A stretch of DNA of 64,000 bases from positions 41,407,501 to 41,471,500 of the forward strand of contig CM060989.1 of assembly GCA_030765065.1 (NCBI GenBank), written 5' to 3'. Of the stretch, positions 33,415 through 44,165 are shown in pieces; the stretch's first letter is position 1, and each line of letters starts with the position of its first letter. The stretch comes from Deroplatys truncata. Lineage: Eukaryota; Arthropoda; Insecta; Mantodea; Mantidae. The translations under genes and the position numbers were made by a program. Under the pieces are notes generated by a model that had not been told where the DNA came from, ran no database searches, and worked only from the letters and a program-made list of their open reading frames with translations.

Positions 33415-33522
33415 AAGTATGCCGAGACAAAGAAAGAGGAAGATGAAGAGGAAAACCAAATTGTCTTTTCAGGCCACGGGAGCTAACGACCAAATCAATT
33501 TCAAGCACGATTTGAAAATTAG
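33415..33522 (+). CDS. Candidate 108-nt cassette exon, basic peptide
   Basis: The segment is open in one frame, GC-richer than its flanks, and not part of any repeat seen here. It is bounded by a plausible acceptor (tgcctatttaattaacag, ending 33414) and a possible donor (ttag|gtctgt at 33522/33523). The frame encodes about 36 residues starting SMPRQRKRKMKRKTKLSF, continuing QATGANDQINFKHDLKIR. About a third are Lys/Arg, as in a nuclear localisation or RNA/phosphoinositide-binding patch. Length 108 nt is a multiple of three and both junctions would be phase 2, so it could be skipped without changing frame. I do not recognise the protein. The alternative is an open frame by chance or part of an unrecognised transposon. 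Confidence 0.35.
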
Positions 33523-33884
33523 GTCTGTCAATTAATGCAAATATTCTGTTCTTCTATTATCCCTATATTATTTATTCGTGACGTTTGTATCCTTACGTTG
33601 AAATATTTTATTTGTTAAAGTCATAAAGTAAGTAGGACCAGTGGCAACTAAGATGCTAAACTGATAATGAACCGGATTTAAACTGATTTGTTTTCGTGTG
33701 CTGCGTGTGGCAGTCATAGCCCGCAGCTAGAGACATCTACTTTAGCAACCTCAAGTAATATTTTACCAAGAAGGTGTTGTCTCGGCTAACTTCTAGTGCA
33801 TACGCTAAAACAAAAACAAACATCATCGGAGAAAGAAACTAATGCAATAATTACTATGCACATTTAAGGGTACGCTGCGGTAGA
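33523..33884. other. No recognised feature
   Basis: Unremarkable AT-rich flank of the candidate exon, suitable as intron but without other signals. Confidence 0.35.
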
Positions 33885-33897
33885 CAATAATAATATC

Positions 33898-33933
<36 letters not shown>
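33885..33933. repeat. (AAT)n microsatellite
   Basis: AAT trinucleotide repeat with one interruption (tatcaa) near its left end. Confidence 0.95.
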
Positions 33934-33982
33934 TTAGGCAAGAATTTAGCATTTTTGTTTTACATAAAAATCAACAGAATAA

Positions 33983-34830
33983 GGTCTAGTGCATCTCGTA
34001 TTCAGGAGGTCCCGGGTTCAATCCCCGTGAACGCCAACTCTGACACATGGGTTTTTCATGGTTTCCCCGGATGGACAAACGAATGCTGGTGGATTTCTAA
34101 TCTATCCGATTTCCTTTCTATCATTTCCTTCCATTCCATTTCCTTCTCGTCTTTCAGATGAGCTTTTAGGTTCTGCACGATGAACGTCTGAGCCGCTCCC
34201 GGTTGGGAGCTGTTCAGATTGGGTTGGTCTTGACGGGGCAGTGGTTTCCGATACTCATGAGAGATTGGAAGGTGATGCCCACCTGGGGTTGTGAGACGCT
34301 TTAGTGTCATCCGATACCAATCTGGAGGACGGTGTGTTAGATCATTATCGATCCTAGTGAAGTTTTTCAGTAGCTTTCCCCTCTGGAGGTTGACACGCGT
34401 AAGTGGCGTATCCACTTCCACCCCTGCATGAGCGGGGGGGGGCGCTTTTAGCTTTCAAGTGTTGGCCTAATGGAAACACCCAGGGCGGGAGAGTCGCTCT
34501 GATGACGCCTACCCCTGGAACGAAATCTTCGGCTCCGGGTAGACCTTCGACGCTAACTATGCTTTTAGGTTTCGTGGCGTATGGCGGTGCCGGACAGATG
34601 GCGCAGATGCATGCTCAAAAAAAGGCACTTCCCGTGGAAACCAGATGGCTTTTTGGTCGTCGGTTCGTTTATCGTCCCCTCTAGGCAGATCCAGCTGTGG
34701 GACGAGCCTTCAAGTTTGGAAATGTTAGGGACTTCCGCGCCTCTTTGTGGCCTGTCTGCCTGCGGCCTGTAGCCTCCTGTGTTCTTTCACTTCATTCCTT
34801 CCTCCTGGCGGATGGTAGCCTCAAAAGATC
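33983..34830 (+). mobile_element. Long tRNA-headed SINE or SINE composite (SINE-A)
   Basis: The head has gaggtcccgggttcaatccc at 34006-34025 and the linker ccaactctgacacatgggtt, then tggtttccccggatgg, as in the reverse copy at 57.9-58.2 kb. A GC-rich middle (34390-34560) with a G tract is followed by gccggacagatggcgcagat at 34590-34609 and gcctgtctgcctgcggcctg near 34750. The latter body matches the SINE at 6.8-7.0 kb. At about 850 bp it is longer than the 430-bp copies, so it may be two fused units. Its open frames are not genes. Confidence 0.6.
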
Positions 34831-35009
34831 TATGTAATTCGGAGTGGAGCGCAGACGTTCTATAATGGAACGCAGACATTTTCAGTATAACAAATCTAGC
34901 CCTACTCACTGCCAGCGTGACCTCATCCATTCCTAGAATATGATTCTAGCCAAGGAGTAAGGTATGCACGGGCTCGGGCTTAATTTGAAAAAAGTTTGTT
35001 GACTCGGGC
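34831..35009. other. No recognised feature
   Basis: Short spacer after the SINE. It holds ctcgggct-type words but nothing that I can identify. Confidence 0.35.
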
Positions 35010-35230
35010 TGTGGAAAAAAATCAATTTACGACATTCAAGTTATGCATTTCATTAGTCATATACATATTTTTAAACAGCTGATATTTTAATCAGAATCAT
35101 TCTTTACACTTTTGAGATAGAAAATAAGGAAAAATTTTCTGTGTAAAGTAAAAATAAAGACTAAATATTAATTTTTAACTTATTTTGGCCCGCGATATTA
35201 AGTTTCCCGGAAGAGCATAATTATCCCAAC
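35010..35230 (-). mobile_element. Weak CTAC-element trace, reverse
   Basis: A decayed similarity to the middle of the element (gtcatatacatatttttaaa, tattttaatcagaatcatt and a gtgtaaagta word). It is much more diverged than other copies. Confidence 0.35.
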
Positions 35231-35929
35231 ATGCACACATCTATAGCATTAGTAATATTAAATGAATGCTTGCTCTTGACAATTGCGAATAATGTTATAG
35301 CACCACGGCAGCTGCAAGCAACGACTCCCTCCATCCACCCACACCCAGGACATCCTGGGCAGAGTACAGCATTGGAGCTGCATGTGGTCAATAAGGCAGT
35401 ATGCCGTCAAAATTCCGCTTACCTACTACCTGCGGATTTCAGTCCCTCAGAGGCCAATATTTCTGTGAAGTAGTTCCTCTATTTGTGCCAAGGATTTGAA
35501 GCACCCTTAACCAGCCGCCCCCCTCCCAGCAAGTGAAGAAATGCTCATACCAATATCCGAAATCGAACCCGAATCCCTTCGCACCGCAAACAGCAGTGCT
35601 TCGTGAACTGATGACAATAATAACTTTTATTTAAAACAAAATTAAACAATCGGGCCGGGCCGGGCCAGGTGATACAGTATAACCCACTCTAGCTCGGGTC
35701 CTAAAGAGCTGGCCCGGATCTAAAAATTTCTGCCCATGCACACCTTTATTGGATTGGCAGGGTATATTACCTACCTCAAAATATGGCTGAACTGCCGAAG
35801 GTTCATTACAAGCTAGTGGCTCATGTTCCTACTAGCGGAGTACCGTTAAGGGAGGGCTTTCTTGAATTTTTGAGCGTAAAAATAAATACAAAAGGAACGT
35901 AGAAATTAAGACGACAGTTAAGAATCTTT
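35231..35929 (-). other. GC-richer segment with a reverse B-box-like motif
   Basis: Around 35568-35582 the minus strand reads gggttcgatttcgg, preceded by a head-like gcactgctgtttgcggtgcg. This is likely the head of another SINE on the minus strand, its body covering about 35310-35560. I cannot match that body to the better-defined SINEs. The open frame at 35231-35473 lies within it. The remainder to 35929 shows nothing. Confidence 0.35.
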
Positions 35930-36730
35930 TACTCTCTACTACATATAGTAACTAGGAGATGTATTGTGTTCCACCCAAAAATTTTATACCGAGGTTACAC
36001 CGGAAATACATGTTTTGAGGCCCCTGAATACAAAAAACATTTTTAGAAAAAGGTCCGAGTCTGTAAACAGCATAACTCAAAAACGGAAAGTCCCATAAAT
36101 ACCAAACGTGGCATTTAGGTGCACTACCTTCAAAAAATGCGACACGAAATTTTTCAAGAAAAGCCCTTCACCCCAGACTACCCTTTACAAGGAACATTTT
36201 TTGAAATCTTTGATTTTCTAAAAAATGTCTAGCGATTTTGATTAAAATATCATATTAAAAACATTAACATTAAAAATAAAATGCATATGAATTTTCTCGG
36301 GAAATAGCCTGTGAAGTCCAATTCAGGAGTTTTTGGTAAACCTTAAGCGATAAATGAAATCGTAGTTGAACAAAAACGTAGATCTCTTTAAAACACACAA
36401 TTTATTTCAAGTAAATTATTCTGTGGCATAAGACATTTCTGAGATATCCGTTATTAAAGATTAGAATTGTTCATTTCTTAAGTCCTGTAAACATCACTTG
36501 TTTCTCGCGATTGTATAGAAACAGTATGGAATTTTAAGACAAGCATATAACGTCCAGTTCTTAAACATTTGCCTATCGCTGTTCTGTTTGCATCTGTAAC
36601 GAAATGTGTAATGTAAACTACTCCTTAAAATGTAGTATACAGAAAAATAAGCTTTAGATAGAATAGTTTGTACACCCACTATTAAATGATAGAGGAATGA
36701 GAAAGTCATGTGAATGTATCGCATCAGAAT
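35930..36730 (+). mobile_element. CTAC element, forward copy
   Basis: It starts cttttactctctactacata and includes attgtgttccacccaaaaat, aacagcataactcaaaaacg and ccctttacaaggaac. The ending is atagaggaatgagaaagtca, then gcatcagaatt. The TG tract is almost lost. Confidence 0.85.
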
Positions 36731-36774
36731 TATTGTTGTTTTGTTCTTTTAATACACTTTAACCCTAAATTTTT

Positions 36775-37539
36775 GCTTTGTCTACCACGTACCTAGTAGG
36801 TAAAGAAGGTATTGCACTCCACCTAACAATTCAATAGAGATTACACCGAAAATACATGTTTTGAGGCCCCTTAAATAAAAAGGCGTTTAAAAAATGTCCG
36901 TGTGTAGGCATGTCTGAGCAGCATAACTCAAAAACGAAAAGTACGATAAATACAGAGCTTGGTATTTAGGTTCAGTACCTTCCAAAGATGCGAAGACACA
37001 AAGATTTTCAAGAAAATCGCCTCACCCCGGGAGGGGTATATTTTTCGAAAATTTTTGATTTTCTCAAAAATGTCTCAAACGATTTTGATTAAAATATATA
37101 TTTAAGATATTTTCATAACAAATAAAATGTATATCTTGAATTTTTTGGGAACGTTCCCAAAAGTCCTCTTCTATCTGAATGGCTTTTGCATAATTGGTAA
37201 ACCGTAAGAGATAGAAATAAGCTTTTACACAACAAATCTAGAGCTATTTCTAAGATATTCCTTGTTATGTGTTTGAATTTGCCAATACTTACACTTTTTC
37301 TCAAATGGGAATTCGTTATTCGTTTTTTATGTCCTGGACATACAAAGAGAATGGAATGCTCCACATAGCAACCAGCTCTTAAAAGATTTGACTATCGCTT
37401 AAAGCCTACCATATTCTCCTTGCATCTACAAGAAAATTAGCAAAAATTTGCAATTTATCTCGATTAACATGAATTCGATTGAGAATAAGCCTTTGTACAA
37501 GAGTTGAGAAGGTCAAGTTAGTAACACATCAGATTTTTC
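36775..37539 (+). mobile_element. CTAC element, forward copy, in tandem
   Basis: Starts tgtctaccacgtacctagta 45 bp after the end of the previous copy. It carries gcactccacctaacaattca, gcataactcaaaaacgaaaa and cccgggaggggtatattt, and ends gagttgagaaggtcaagtta, then acacatcagattttt. It belongs to the subfamily of the 17.9 kb copy. Confidence 0.82.
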
Positions 37540-37695
37540 ATATATTGTCCTCGAGTTATATTGTGTTTAATATTTACCAATTTCACAAGTTTTCCTCTTA
37601 CAAACCCTAGGTCTAATTGTAACACTAGCAATAAATTCCCGTTAGAAGGTGGTTCCAATAAAATTAAAATGAAAACCCATAAGGCCTGGTGTCTT

Positions 37696-38148
37696 ATTAC
37701 TTTCCCTACTAGTTGCCTATAGTAAGACGAGTAAGTATTACGTTCCAACTAAAAATTCAATACCAAGATTTCACCGGAAATGCACGTTTTGAGAAATATC
37801 TCCATGTTATATGTGTATTCCTGTGACCAGCTTAAAAAAAACGTAAAGTCAGTAAACACCAAAGTTGGTATTTAAGATAAACATCTTTCAATGATGCAAA
37901 AGGAAGACCTTTCAAGAAAATCTCCTCCGCCGCCAACCAACTTTGCATGGGAAATGTTTCATTACTTTTTATTTTCTCAAATTGGCCTTAACAATTTTGA
38001 TTAAAGCACCATATATTTAAGTTATTTCCACGGCAAATCAAATGCATATCTTGAATTTTCTGCGAATAGCTTGTGAAGTCCACTTAATTCTGAATGGCTT
38101 TTGTATAACTGGTAAACCGTAAGAGTTGGCAATATCTTACTACACAAA
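37696..38148 (+). mobile_element. CTAC element, forward 3'-truncated copy
   Basis: It begins attactttccctactagttg and reaches the ctggtaaaccgtaagagttg block and tactacacaaataa. There it meets the terminal hairpin at 38149, so its last third is missing. Confidence 0.8.
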
Positions 38149-38290
38149 TAAATCTGATATTATGCATTCACACGACTTTCTATACAAACTATTTTTACTA
38201 AAGCTTATTTTTCTATGTACTATATTTTTATTCAAATAAACCTAAAGTTACAGGGTAGAGAAAGTCATGTAAATGTATCCTATCAGCTTT
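38149..38290. repeat. CTAC-element terminus-only inverted repeat
   Basis: The left arm is aaatctgatattatgcattc, then acgactttctatac, and the right arm is gggtagagaaagtcatgtaa, then tgtatcctatcagctttt. Between them lies about 75 bp of subterminal sequence (agcttatttttctatgtact, aataaacctaaag). It is the longer relative of the 88-bp palindrome at 20.17 kb. Confidence 0.75.
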
Positions 38291-39310
38291 TACTGTGAGA
38301 AAGATAGTTTCTGCCCCACGTATGGAAGCCAATTTGAGAAGATGGTTTGTTACGTTATTTGCACCACACTTTGGGCGTCAATTTGAGGTAGTTTGTATTG
38401 AAAGAGTTGTATTATGTTTCAACTGTTGGGGAACCGAACATGAAATTCGTTGCAACCACACGTATAGTACCCGCTTTCCGGTACTTTCAGGTGGCCTTTA
38501 CCCAATTTTAAAAAAAAAATATTAGCTTTGTAATTTGACTGTTTCTTTAAATATTATATTTATGTTTGCCTGCGCTGCGTCAGTATTATTGTTAGAGACA
38601 CGTTTATCTTAGCAGGGTTGTGATGCGACAAGAATGTAGGCTTACACAGATTATAATTTACTTCACTCCTTTTATTAATGCTTGATACGATTTAAATAAC
38701 ACTTCACTGTTATAGAGAGAGAGAGAGCTGTGAGATGTTTTTATTAAATACTTGCACTTTTTAATACGTAAATTATTTTCGTCTCTCACGAAAACGTATT
38801 AAATCTCTCGAGGACACCTTTTGCGTCTGTTTATTACGCTGTCTGCAACCAACTGAACTCTAAATTTGTAAAATTTTCTCCTTTTCAGTTTCTGATTGGT
38901 TAATCCTACTCCAATAGAATATATTCATTTTACTAAAGCTTTTTCTGGTTGTTGATTGGCTATTTTTATGAATTGTCACAAAAAGTACATTATTGTTGCT
39001 CCAAGAATCAGAAGTAGTATTGTTAAACTCTCAAACTCATTATTACCTCAAGGTTACCTCATTGTTACCTCTTTGTTAGCAATTTTTGACCTATTTCTCA
39101 CAGCTCCTACATTATTAAATTACGTAATATAATCACATAACATTATTGAACATGTATACAATAACATAAGCATATGCAATGACTGTTACATACATTTTAC
39201 AAATTATTACATACACATATTACTTCAAGGCGGGCTGTTATTGAATTTATATTTATGTAATTTGACTGAAATCATTTAAGTGTTAAAAATACTGCCTAAA
39301 CTGAGAACGA
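38291..39310 (-). mobile_element. 1-kb dispersed repeat R1, reverse copy 1
   Basis: One of four copies (also 43.27-44.16, 45.06-46.19 and 49.08-50.11 kb). On the minus strand it starts aggcagtatttttaacactt, passes the gagctgtgagaaatagg block and CCAAT-like words (attggctatttt, attggttaat on the plus strand), a gagagagagag tract at 38716-38729 and gtttgcctgcgctgcgtcag. It ends cttccatacgtggggcagaa. No coding frame of note. With CCAAT boxes, a TATA-like tract and aataaa it might be a solo LTR, or a non-autonomous DNA element. Confidence 0.75.
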
Positions 39311-39354
39311 AATGTGTAAATGTATAATGCTAGTTTATATCGATAAACAAGAAG

Positions 39355-39475
39355 TCGACCCGTGGGCCGACCAATCTGACTGGGGCTTTTTCGTGGTTTT
39401 CCTCAATCGGCAAAGTAAATAACGAATTGGATATTAAATACCACGATCCAAACTTCCAACTTAAGTCTAAAGGTA
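39355..39475 (+). mobile_element. SINE-A linker fragment
   Basis: Contains ccgtgggccgaccaatctga and the linker words ggggctttttcgtggttttc, then ctcaatcggcaaa, matching the region just behind the head in other SINE-A copies. Head and body are lost. Confidence 0.45.
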
Positions 39476-39483
39476 AAAAGAGC

Positions 39484-40350
39484 AAAAATCCGATGATACA
39501 TTCACATGACTTTCTCTATTCTCTATCTTTGTTAGTGGGTATACAAACTACTCTTACTAAAGCTTATTTTTCTATCTATTGCATTTAATCCAAATTAATC
39601 TTTACAAAAATAGCTACATTACACATTTAGTTATAAATACAAAGTGAACAACGATAGTCAACTGTTTAAGAACTGAACGCTATATGCTGGCCTTAAAATT
39701 TCGTACTGCTTCAATTCAATCGCCAGAAACAACGGAAAATCAAAGAGACTAAAAGAGTGACAAGTATTGAACAATTCTACCTTTAAGAACGGATATCTCA
39801 GAAAGACTATGCCACAGAAAAGACTTATTTTAAGTAAATTGTGTGCTTTAAAAAGATCTACATTTTTGTATCGTACGTTTGGGTATGTCGCTTAAACCTT
39901 TACTAGTTATACAACATTATACAAAATTGCTGCCGAATGAAGGGGACTTTACAGGTTATTCCCAGAAAATTCAAGATATACATTTTATTTGTCATTTAAA
40001 TATCTTTAATATGTTGTATTTCAACCAAACTCTTTTGCCATTTTTTGAAAAAAATCAAACTTTTAAGAATATTTGCCATATAAAGGGTAGTTGGGGTGGA
40101 GGGATTTTTTTTAGATATTTGTGTCGCATCTTTGAAAGGTGCTGAACCTAAGTACTACGTATGGTGTTTCTCCGACTTTTCTTTTTTGAGTTATGCTGTT
40201 CACAGACGCACACAGAGACCTTTTTCAAAAAATGTTTTTTAAATTCGTGTCCTCAAAACATGTATTTCCGGTGAAATCTCGGTATCCAATTTTTGGGTGG
40301 AATGAAATATCTTCTCTACCTACTATGTACGTGGTAGAGAAAGTAAAAAT
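39484..40350 (-). mobile_element. CTAC element, reverse full-length copy
   Basis: Both termini are present: aaatccgatgatacattcac at 39485 and ctatgtacgtggtagagaaa at about 40323-40342. The internal order is complete except that the TG tract is reduced to cacagacgcacacag. Part of it gives an open frame at 39879-40145 that is not a gene. Confidence 0.87.
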
Positions 40351-40689
40351 GAGCATAGGTGCTAATAGCGAATTCTCTTGTCATCTATCCACCGATAATG
40401 AAAGCAGGTAGGCACCCTAATGGTGGCACGTGCAGAAGCAGAGATACAGTTGTCTACAACTAAGGTCTCCGTGGACCATGAAGACGCTTCTATTCCCATC
40501 ACACAATTACAGTTGCCTAGCACTAAGATCTATGTGGATATGTGAAGAGGCAAGATGGTATGACACAGGGATGAGACCTTGAAGGCTAACTGTCCACCAC
40601 ACAACGATCCACGAGGTATCTCCTAACAGATCTGTCGTAATATGTCCACGTAGTTGAAGTGACGTAAAATAAATAGAAGAAAAAGTGTT
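40351..40689. other. Unassigned, with a weak internal duplication
   Basis: A degenerate direct duplication of about 65-70 bp is visible: acagttgtctacaactaagg at 40447 and acagttgcctagcactaaga at 40511, each followed by a gtggaccatgaaga-like word. Nothing else is recognised. Confidence 0.4.
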
Positions 40690-41035
40690 ATTGTACATTT
40701 ACAAATCCTGTAGTGCTATAGCCCCCGAAGGGTCTGAGTGTACCAATGCGACTGCCGGTCTACGCTCCAGTGAGCACTGCAGAGGTGGGCGATCACCCAA
40801 CCGATAAGGGGGGGTGATGTGACCAGCATCACGCATACCCCAGCCGAAAAGTTGGATCACGAGACTAGGACCGCTGCTATCGCAACTCCTCACTTTCCTC
40901 TCGACACTGAGTGGGCAGTGGTCCTATACCCGGGACCTAAAATCTTCATCCCCATGGGTGGCATCGAACCAGGGCGCATTCTGTGGCCGGGAAACAAAAA
41001 CACCACGCTCCAGACCACTGCGCCACGGCGCAGGA
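40690..41035 (-). mobile_element. tRNA-headed SINE (SINE-D), reverse
   Basis: On the minus strand the head reads ctgcgccgtggcgcagtggt, an A box, and the B box is ctggttcgatgccaccc (40951-40967 region). A body of about 200 bp follows and ends near cgggggctatagcactacag at 40710-40729. The partner copy is at 19.84-19.99 kb, which has only the head part. It overlaps open frames on both strands that are not genes. Confidence 0.7.
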
Positions 41036-41125
41036 TTATTGTACACTTAAATACATCAAAATCGAAACGAATACTAGCAAACAAACAAGTAAGACAATTT
41101 TACAATCTTTGATCCACCTTATCTC

Positions 41126-41180
41126 ACACACACACACACACACACACAGACACACACACACAGACACACACACACATACA
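41126..41180. repeat. (CA)n microsatellite
   Basis: CA dinucleotide run interrupted by two caga units and one cata unit. Confidence 0.95.
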
Positions 41181-41527
41181 GGGTGGACCATTTGAGACTG
41201 TACAATATCTCCAAAACTAAGCGTTATAGAAAGAAATGTCTTTAATAAAAGTTGCTTGATATTATGGGAGAAAGTAAATGCCATTAGTCGTGTGTTATTT
41301 GGAAGACGTTGTGATGGTCATTTTATGGTAAATTTATTATTTTTAAATGGGAAGCTACCTTTTTTATGTTTTTTCTCACTACTCATAAAAAACTAAACAA
41401 CATTTGTATAAAACACTCTGCAATTGTTCTTACCCCAACGATAATTCTGAATGGCTGTGTACGAAGAGCGCAATGAATGGTCATTTTTTGGCGCAAGATA
41501 CGTTTCGTAATTGGGAACCAACATATT

Positions 41528-41652
41528 ACTTTCTCTACTACGTATAGTAAACAGCGGAAGTATTGCATTCCACTCAAAAATCCGATACCGAGATTTCACA
41601 GAAAACACATGTTTTCAGGTGCACTAAATGATATAAAGCATTTTTTGAAATA

Positions 41653-41692
<40 letters not shown>

Positions 41693-42361
41693 TGTCTGTG
41701 AACAGCATAACTCAGAAACGAAATGTTGGATAAACACCAAACTTGGTTTAAGGTTCAGTATCTTCCAGAGATGCGACACGAAGGTTTTCAAGATAATCTC
41801 CCAAACCCAGATTACACTTTACATGGAAAATGTTTCGAAAATATTAATTTTCTCAAAAATGGCTCTAATGATTTTGAATAAAATATCATAAGTTTAAGGC
41901 ATTTTTATGGTAAATGGATTGTATATCTCAAATTTCCTGGCAATGTCTCCAAAAGTATTCTTCATTGTGAACGACTTTTGCATAACTTGTAAACCATAAG
42001 AGATAGACAAACTTTTACTGCACAAAAAATGTAGATCGCGTTAAAATACACAATTTATGTCTTATACACTTTTTTTTTGAGTTCGAGATATTGGTTGTTA
42101 TTCACTTAAATTTTCCAATTATTCATTCTTTTTGTCCTGGTAAGCAAAGAGAATGGAATACTCGACATAGCAACCTGCTCTTAAAATATTTGACTATCGC
42201 TTAAAGCCTACCAATTCTCCTTGCATCTACAAGAAAATTAGCATTAAGATTAACATCTCGATATCACGATTAACATGTAGCATATGGAGAATAAGCGTTT
42301 GTAAAAATAGTTTGTACAAGAGTAGAGAAAGCCATGCGAGTGTAACACATCAGATTTTTTT
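41528..42361 (+). mobile_element. CTAC element, forward full-length copy
   Basis: It starts tttctctactacgtatagta. A pure TG tract lies at 41656-41692. It then has aacagcataactcagaaacg, ttacactttacatggaaaat and the far end gtagagaaagccatgcgagt, then aacacatcagattttttt. It belongs to the same subfamily as the 17.9 and 59.8 kb copies but is more diverged. Confidence 0.88.
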
Positions 42362-42487
42362 TATTTTGTTTCCTTATTCCCCATCACAAGATAAACAGCT
42401 TTTTATAAGTTATTTTCTAATGAGAAAACAACATACAAAATGGAGATACTTGGAGATATTGTACAGTCTCAACTTAAATAGTACAGC

Positions 42488-42489
<2 letters not shown>

Positions 42490-42558
<69 letters not shown>
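42490..42558. repeat. (TA)n microsatellite
   Basis: Uninterrupted TA dinucleotide run of about 34 units, located just upstream of the LINE remnant. Confidence 0.97.
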
Positions 42559-42560
<2 letters not shown>

Positions 42561-42579
42561 AAGATTTTGTAAGACATGG

Positions 42580-43262
42580 GGAAAAAGAAGTGATTCCAGG
42601 AATATAATTGAATAACAATTCATATTTAAAATAATGTTATACGCAGATTACGTAATACTGCAGAACACGAAGAACACCTGTTTTTGTGCCAACTAAGCGA
42701 TAAACTTAAAAGATTTCCATAAAAAAGGCAAAAATAATGGCACACCAAGGAAAATACCCTGTGAGAACACAAATATGTATTAGAAATGATATTTGGAACA
42801 AGTCATAAATTTTAATTACTTGGATTGTGACGTAAGTTTCGATGCTAATAGAGATAGGGAAAATAAGATAAATACATCTCAACAAAATATGTGGAACTAT
42901 AACAAGAACTCTAGAAAATAAAACAAGGAAAGAAACAAAACTGAAGTTATACAAGACCATGGCGGTCCCTGTACTCATGTATGACACTGAATCTTGGATT
43001 ACAAAGGAAAAAAGTTAAATTCAGACAGCGAAAATGAGATTTCTTCGAAGAACTTAAAATATGCACTAGATTAGACTTAATAGAAGTGAAATAATTACAG
43101 GAAAAACTGAATATCAATAAATTGTATGTTAAAATTGAAGAAAATAAAAATAATTGGAAAGGGCACTTGAACCGAATGAGTGAAGAAAGAATACCACTAT
43201 TAATTAATAAATATAAACCTTCAGGAAAGAGAGACATGGACGCCCCAGAAAAACATGGGATT
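42580..43262 (+). pseudogene. Non-LTR retrotransposon reverse transcriptase, C-terminal remnant
   Basis: The frame at 42634 reads MLYADYVIL, the catalytic YADD box of a reverse transcriptase with the last aspartate changed to tyrosine. Further on are KAKIMAHQGKYPVRTQICI, then ICGTITRTLENKTRKETKLK, KLYKTMAVPVLMYDTESWIT and, after frameshifts, GRPRKTWD-like residues near 43240. This order (YADD, thumb, then ...MAVPxLMYGSETW..., ...GRPRKxWED) is typical of the C-terminal part of insect non-LTR retrotransposon ORF2. Several stops and shifts are present. It ends abruptly at 43262, where repeat R1 begins. Confidence 0.8.
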
Positions 43263-44165
43263 TGAGGCAGCATTTTTAACACTTAAATGATTTCAGCCTA
43301 ATTATATAATATATAAATTCAATAACAGCACGCCCTAAAGCAATATGTGTATGTAACAAGATATAAAAAGTGTATATTACAGTCATTATATATGTTTATA
43401 TTATTGTATACACGTGTAATAATGTTATATGAATGTATTACGTAATTTAATAATGTAGGAGCTGTGAGAATAATAGGTTAAAAGTTGCTAACAATGAGGT
43501 GACCTTGAGGAAACAATGAATTAGAAAGTTTAAATGCTACTAGTGATTCTTAGAGCAACAATAATGTAATTTTTGTGGCAGCTTATAAAATAGCCAATGA
43601 AGAACCAGAAAAAGCTTTAGTTAAAAGAAGGTATTCTATTGGAGTAGGATTAGCAATAAGAAACTGAAATATAGCAAAATTTACAAATTCAGAAGTCATT
43701 TGGTTGTAGACAGCGTTCCTAACCGGACGCGAGATGCGTCCTCGAGAAGTTTAATACGTATTCAGTGTGAGACAAAAATAGTTTACGTGTTAAAAAGTGC
43801 AAGTAATTAATAAAAAAATCTCACAGCTCTCTATATCAGTGAAGTGTTATTTAAATCGTGTCAAGCATTAATAAAAGGAGTGAAGTAAAATTATAATCTG
43901 TGTAAGCCTACATTCTTCAGTCGCACCACTCCCTGCTAAGACATTCATGTCTCTAAAAAAATATAAATACCTACGCAGCCGAGGCAAACATACATATATA
44001 ATATTTAAAGAAACAATCAAAATTACAAAGTTAATATTTTTTAAACATTTGGGGCGAAGGCTACCGGAAACTTTTTACGTGCGGTTGCAGCTACTTCAAG
44101 TGTTCGGCTCCCCAACAGTTGAACTACAATACAACAAACCATCTACTTCAGAGTAAAGTCAATTA
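43263..44165 (+). mobile_element. 1-kb dispersed repeat R1, forward copy 2
   Basis: It begins ttgaggcagcatttttaaca immediately after the LINE remnant. It has the gagctgtgagaataataggt block at 43458, CCAAT-like agccaatgaagaacc, and ctcacagctctctatatcag near 43822, followed by aataaaagg. The end is shorter than in copies 1 and 4 (after caacaaaccatctacttcag). Confidence 0.8.

Noticed and set aside
35640-35690. GC-rich cgggccgggccgggcc word
   Set aside because: A short simple-sequence expansion, too small to be a CpG-island promoter or other functional site.
41036-41284. Minus-strand frame with a long Val-Cys run, and similar frames over TA and TG tracts at 41.65 and 42.3-42.57 kb
   Set aside because: Products of dinucleotide microsatellites.
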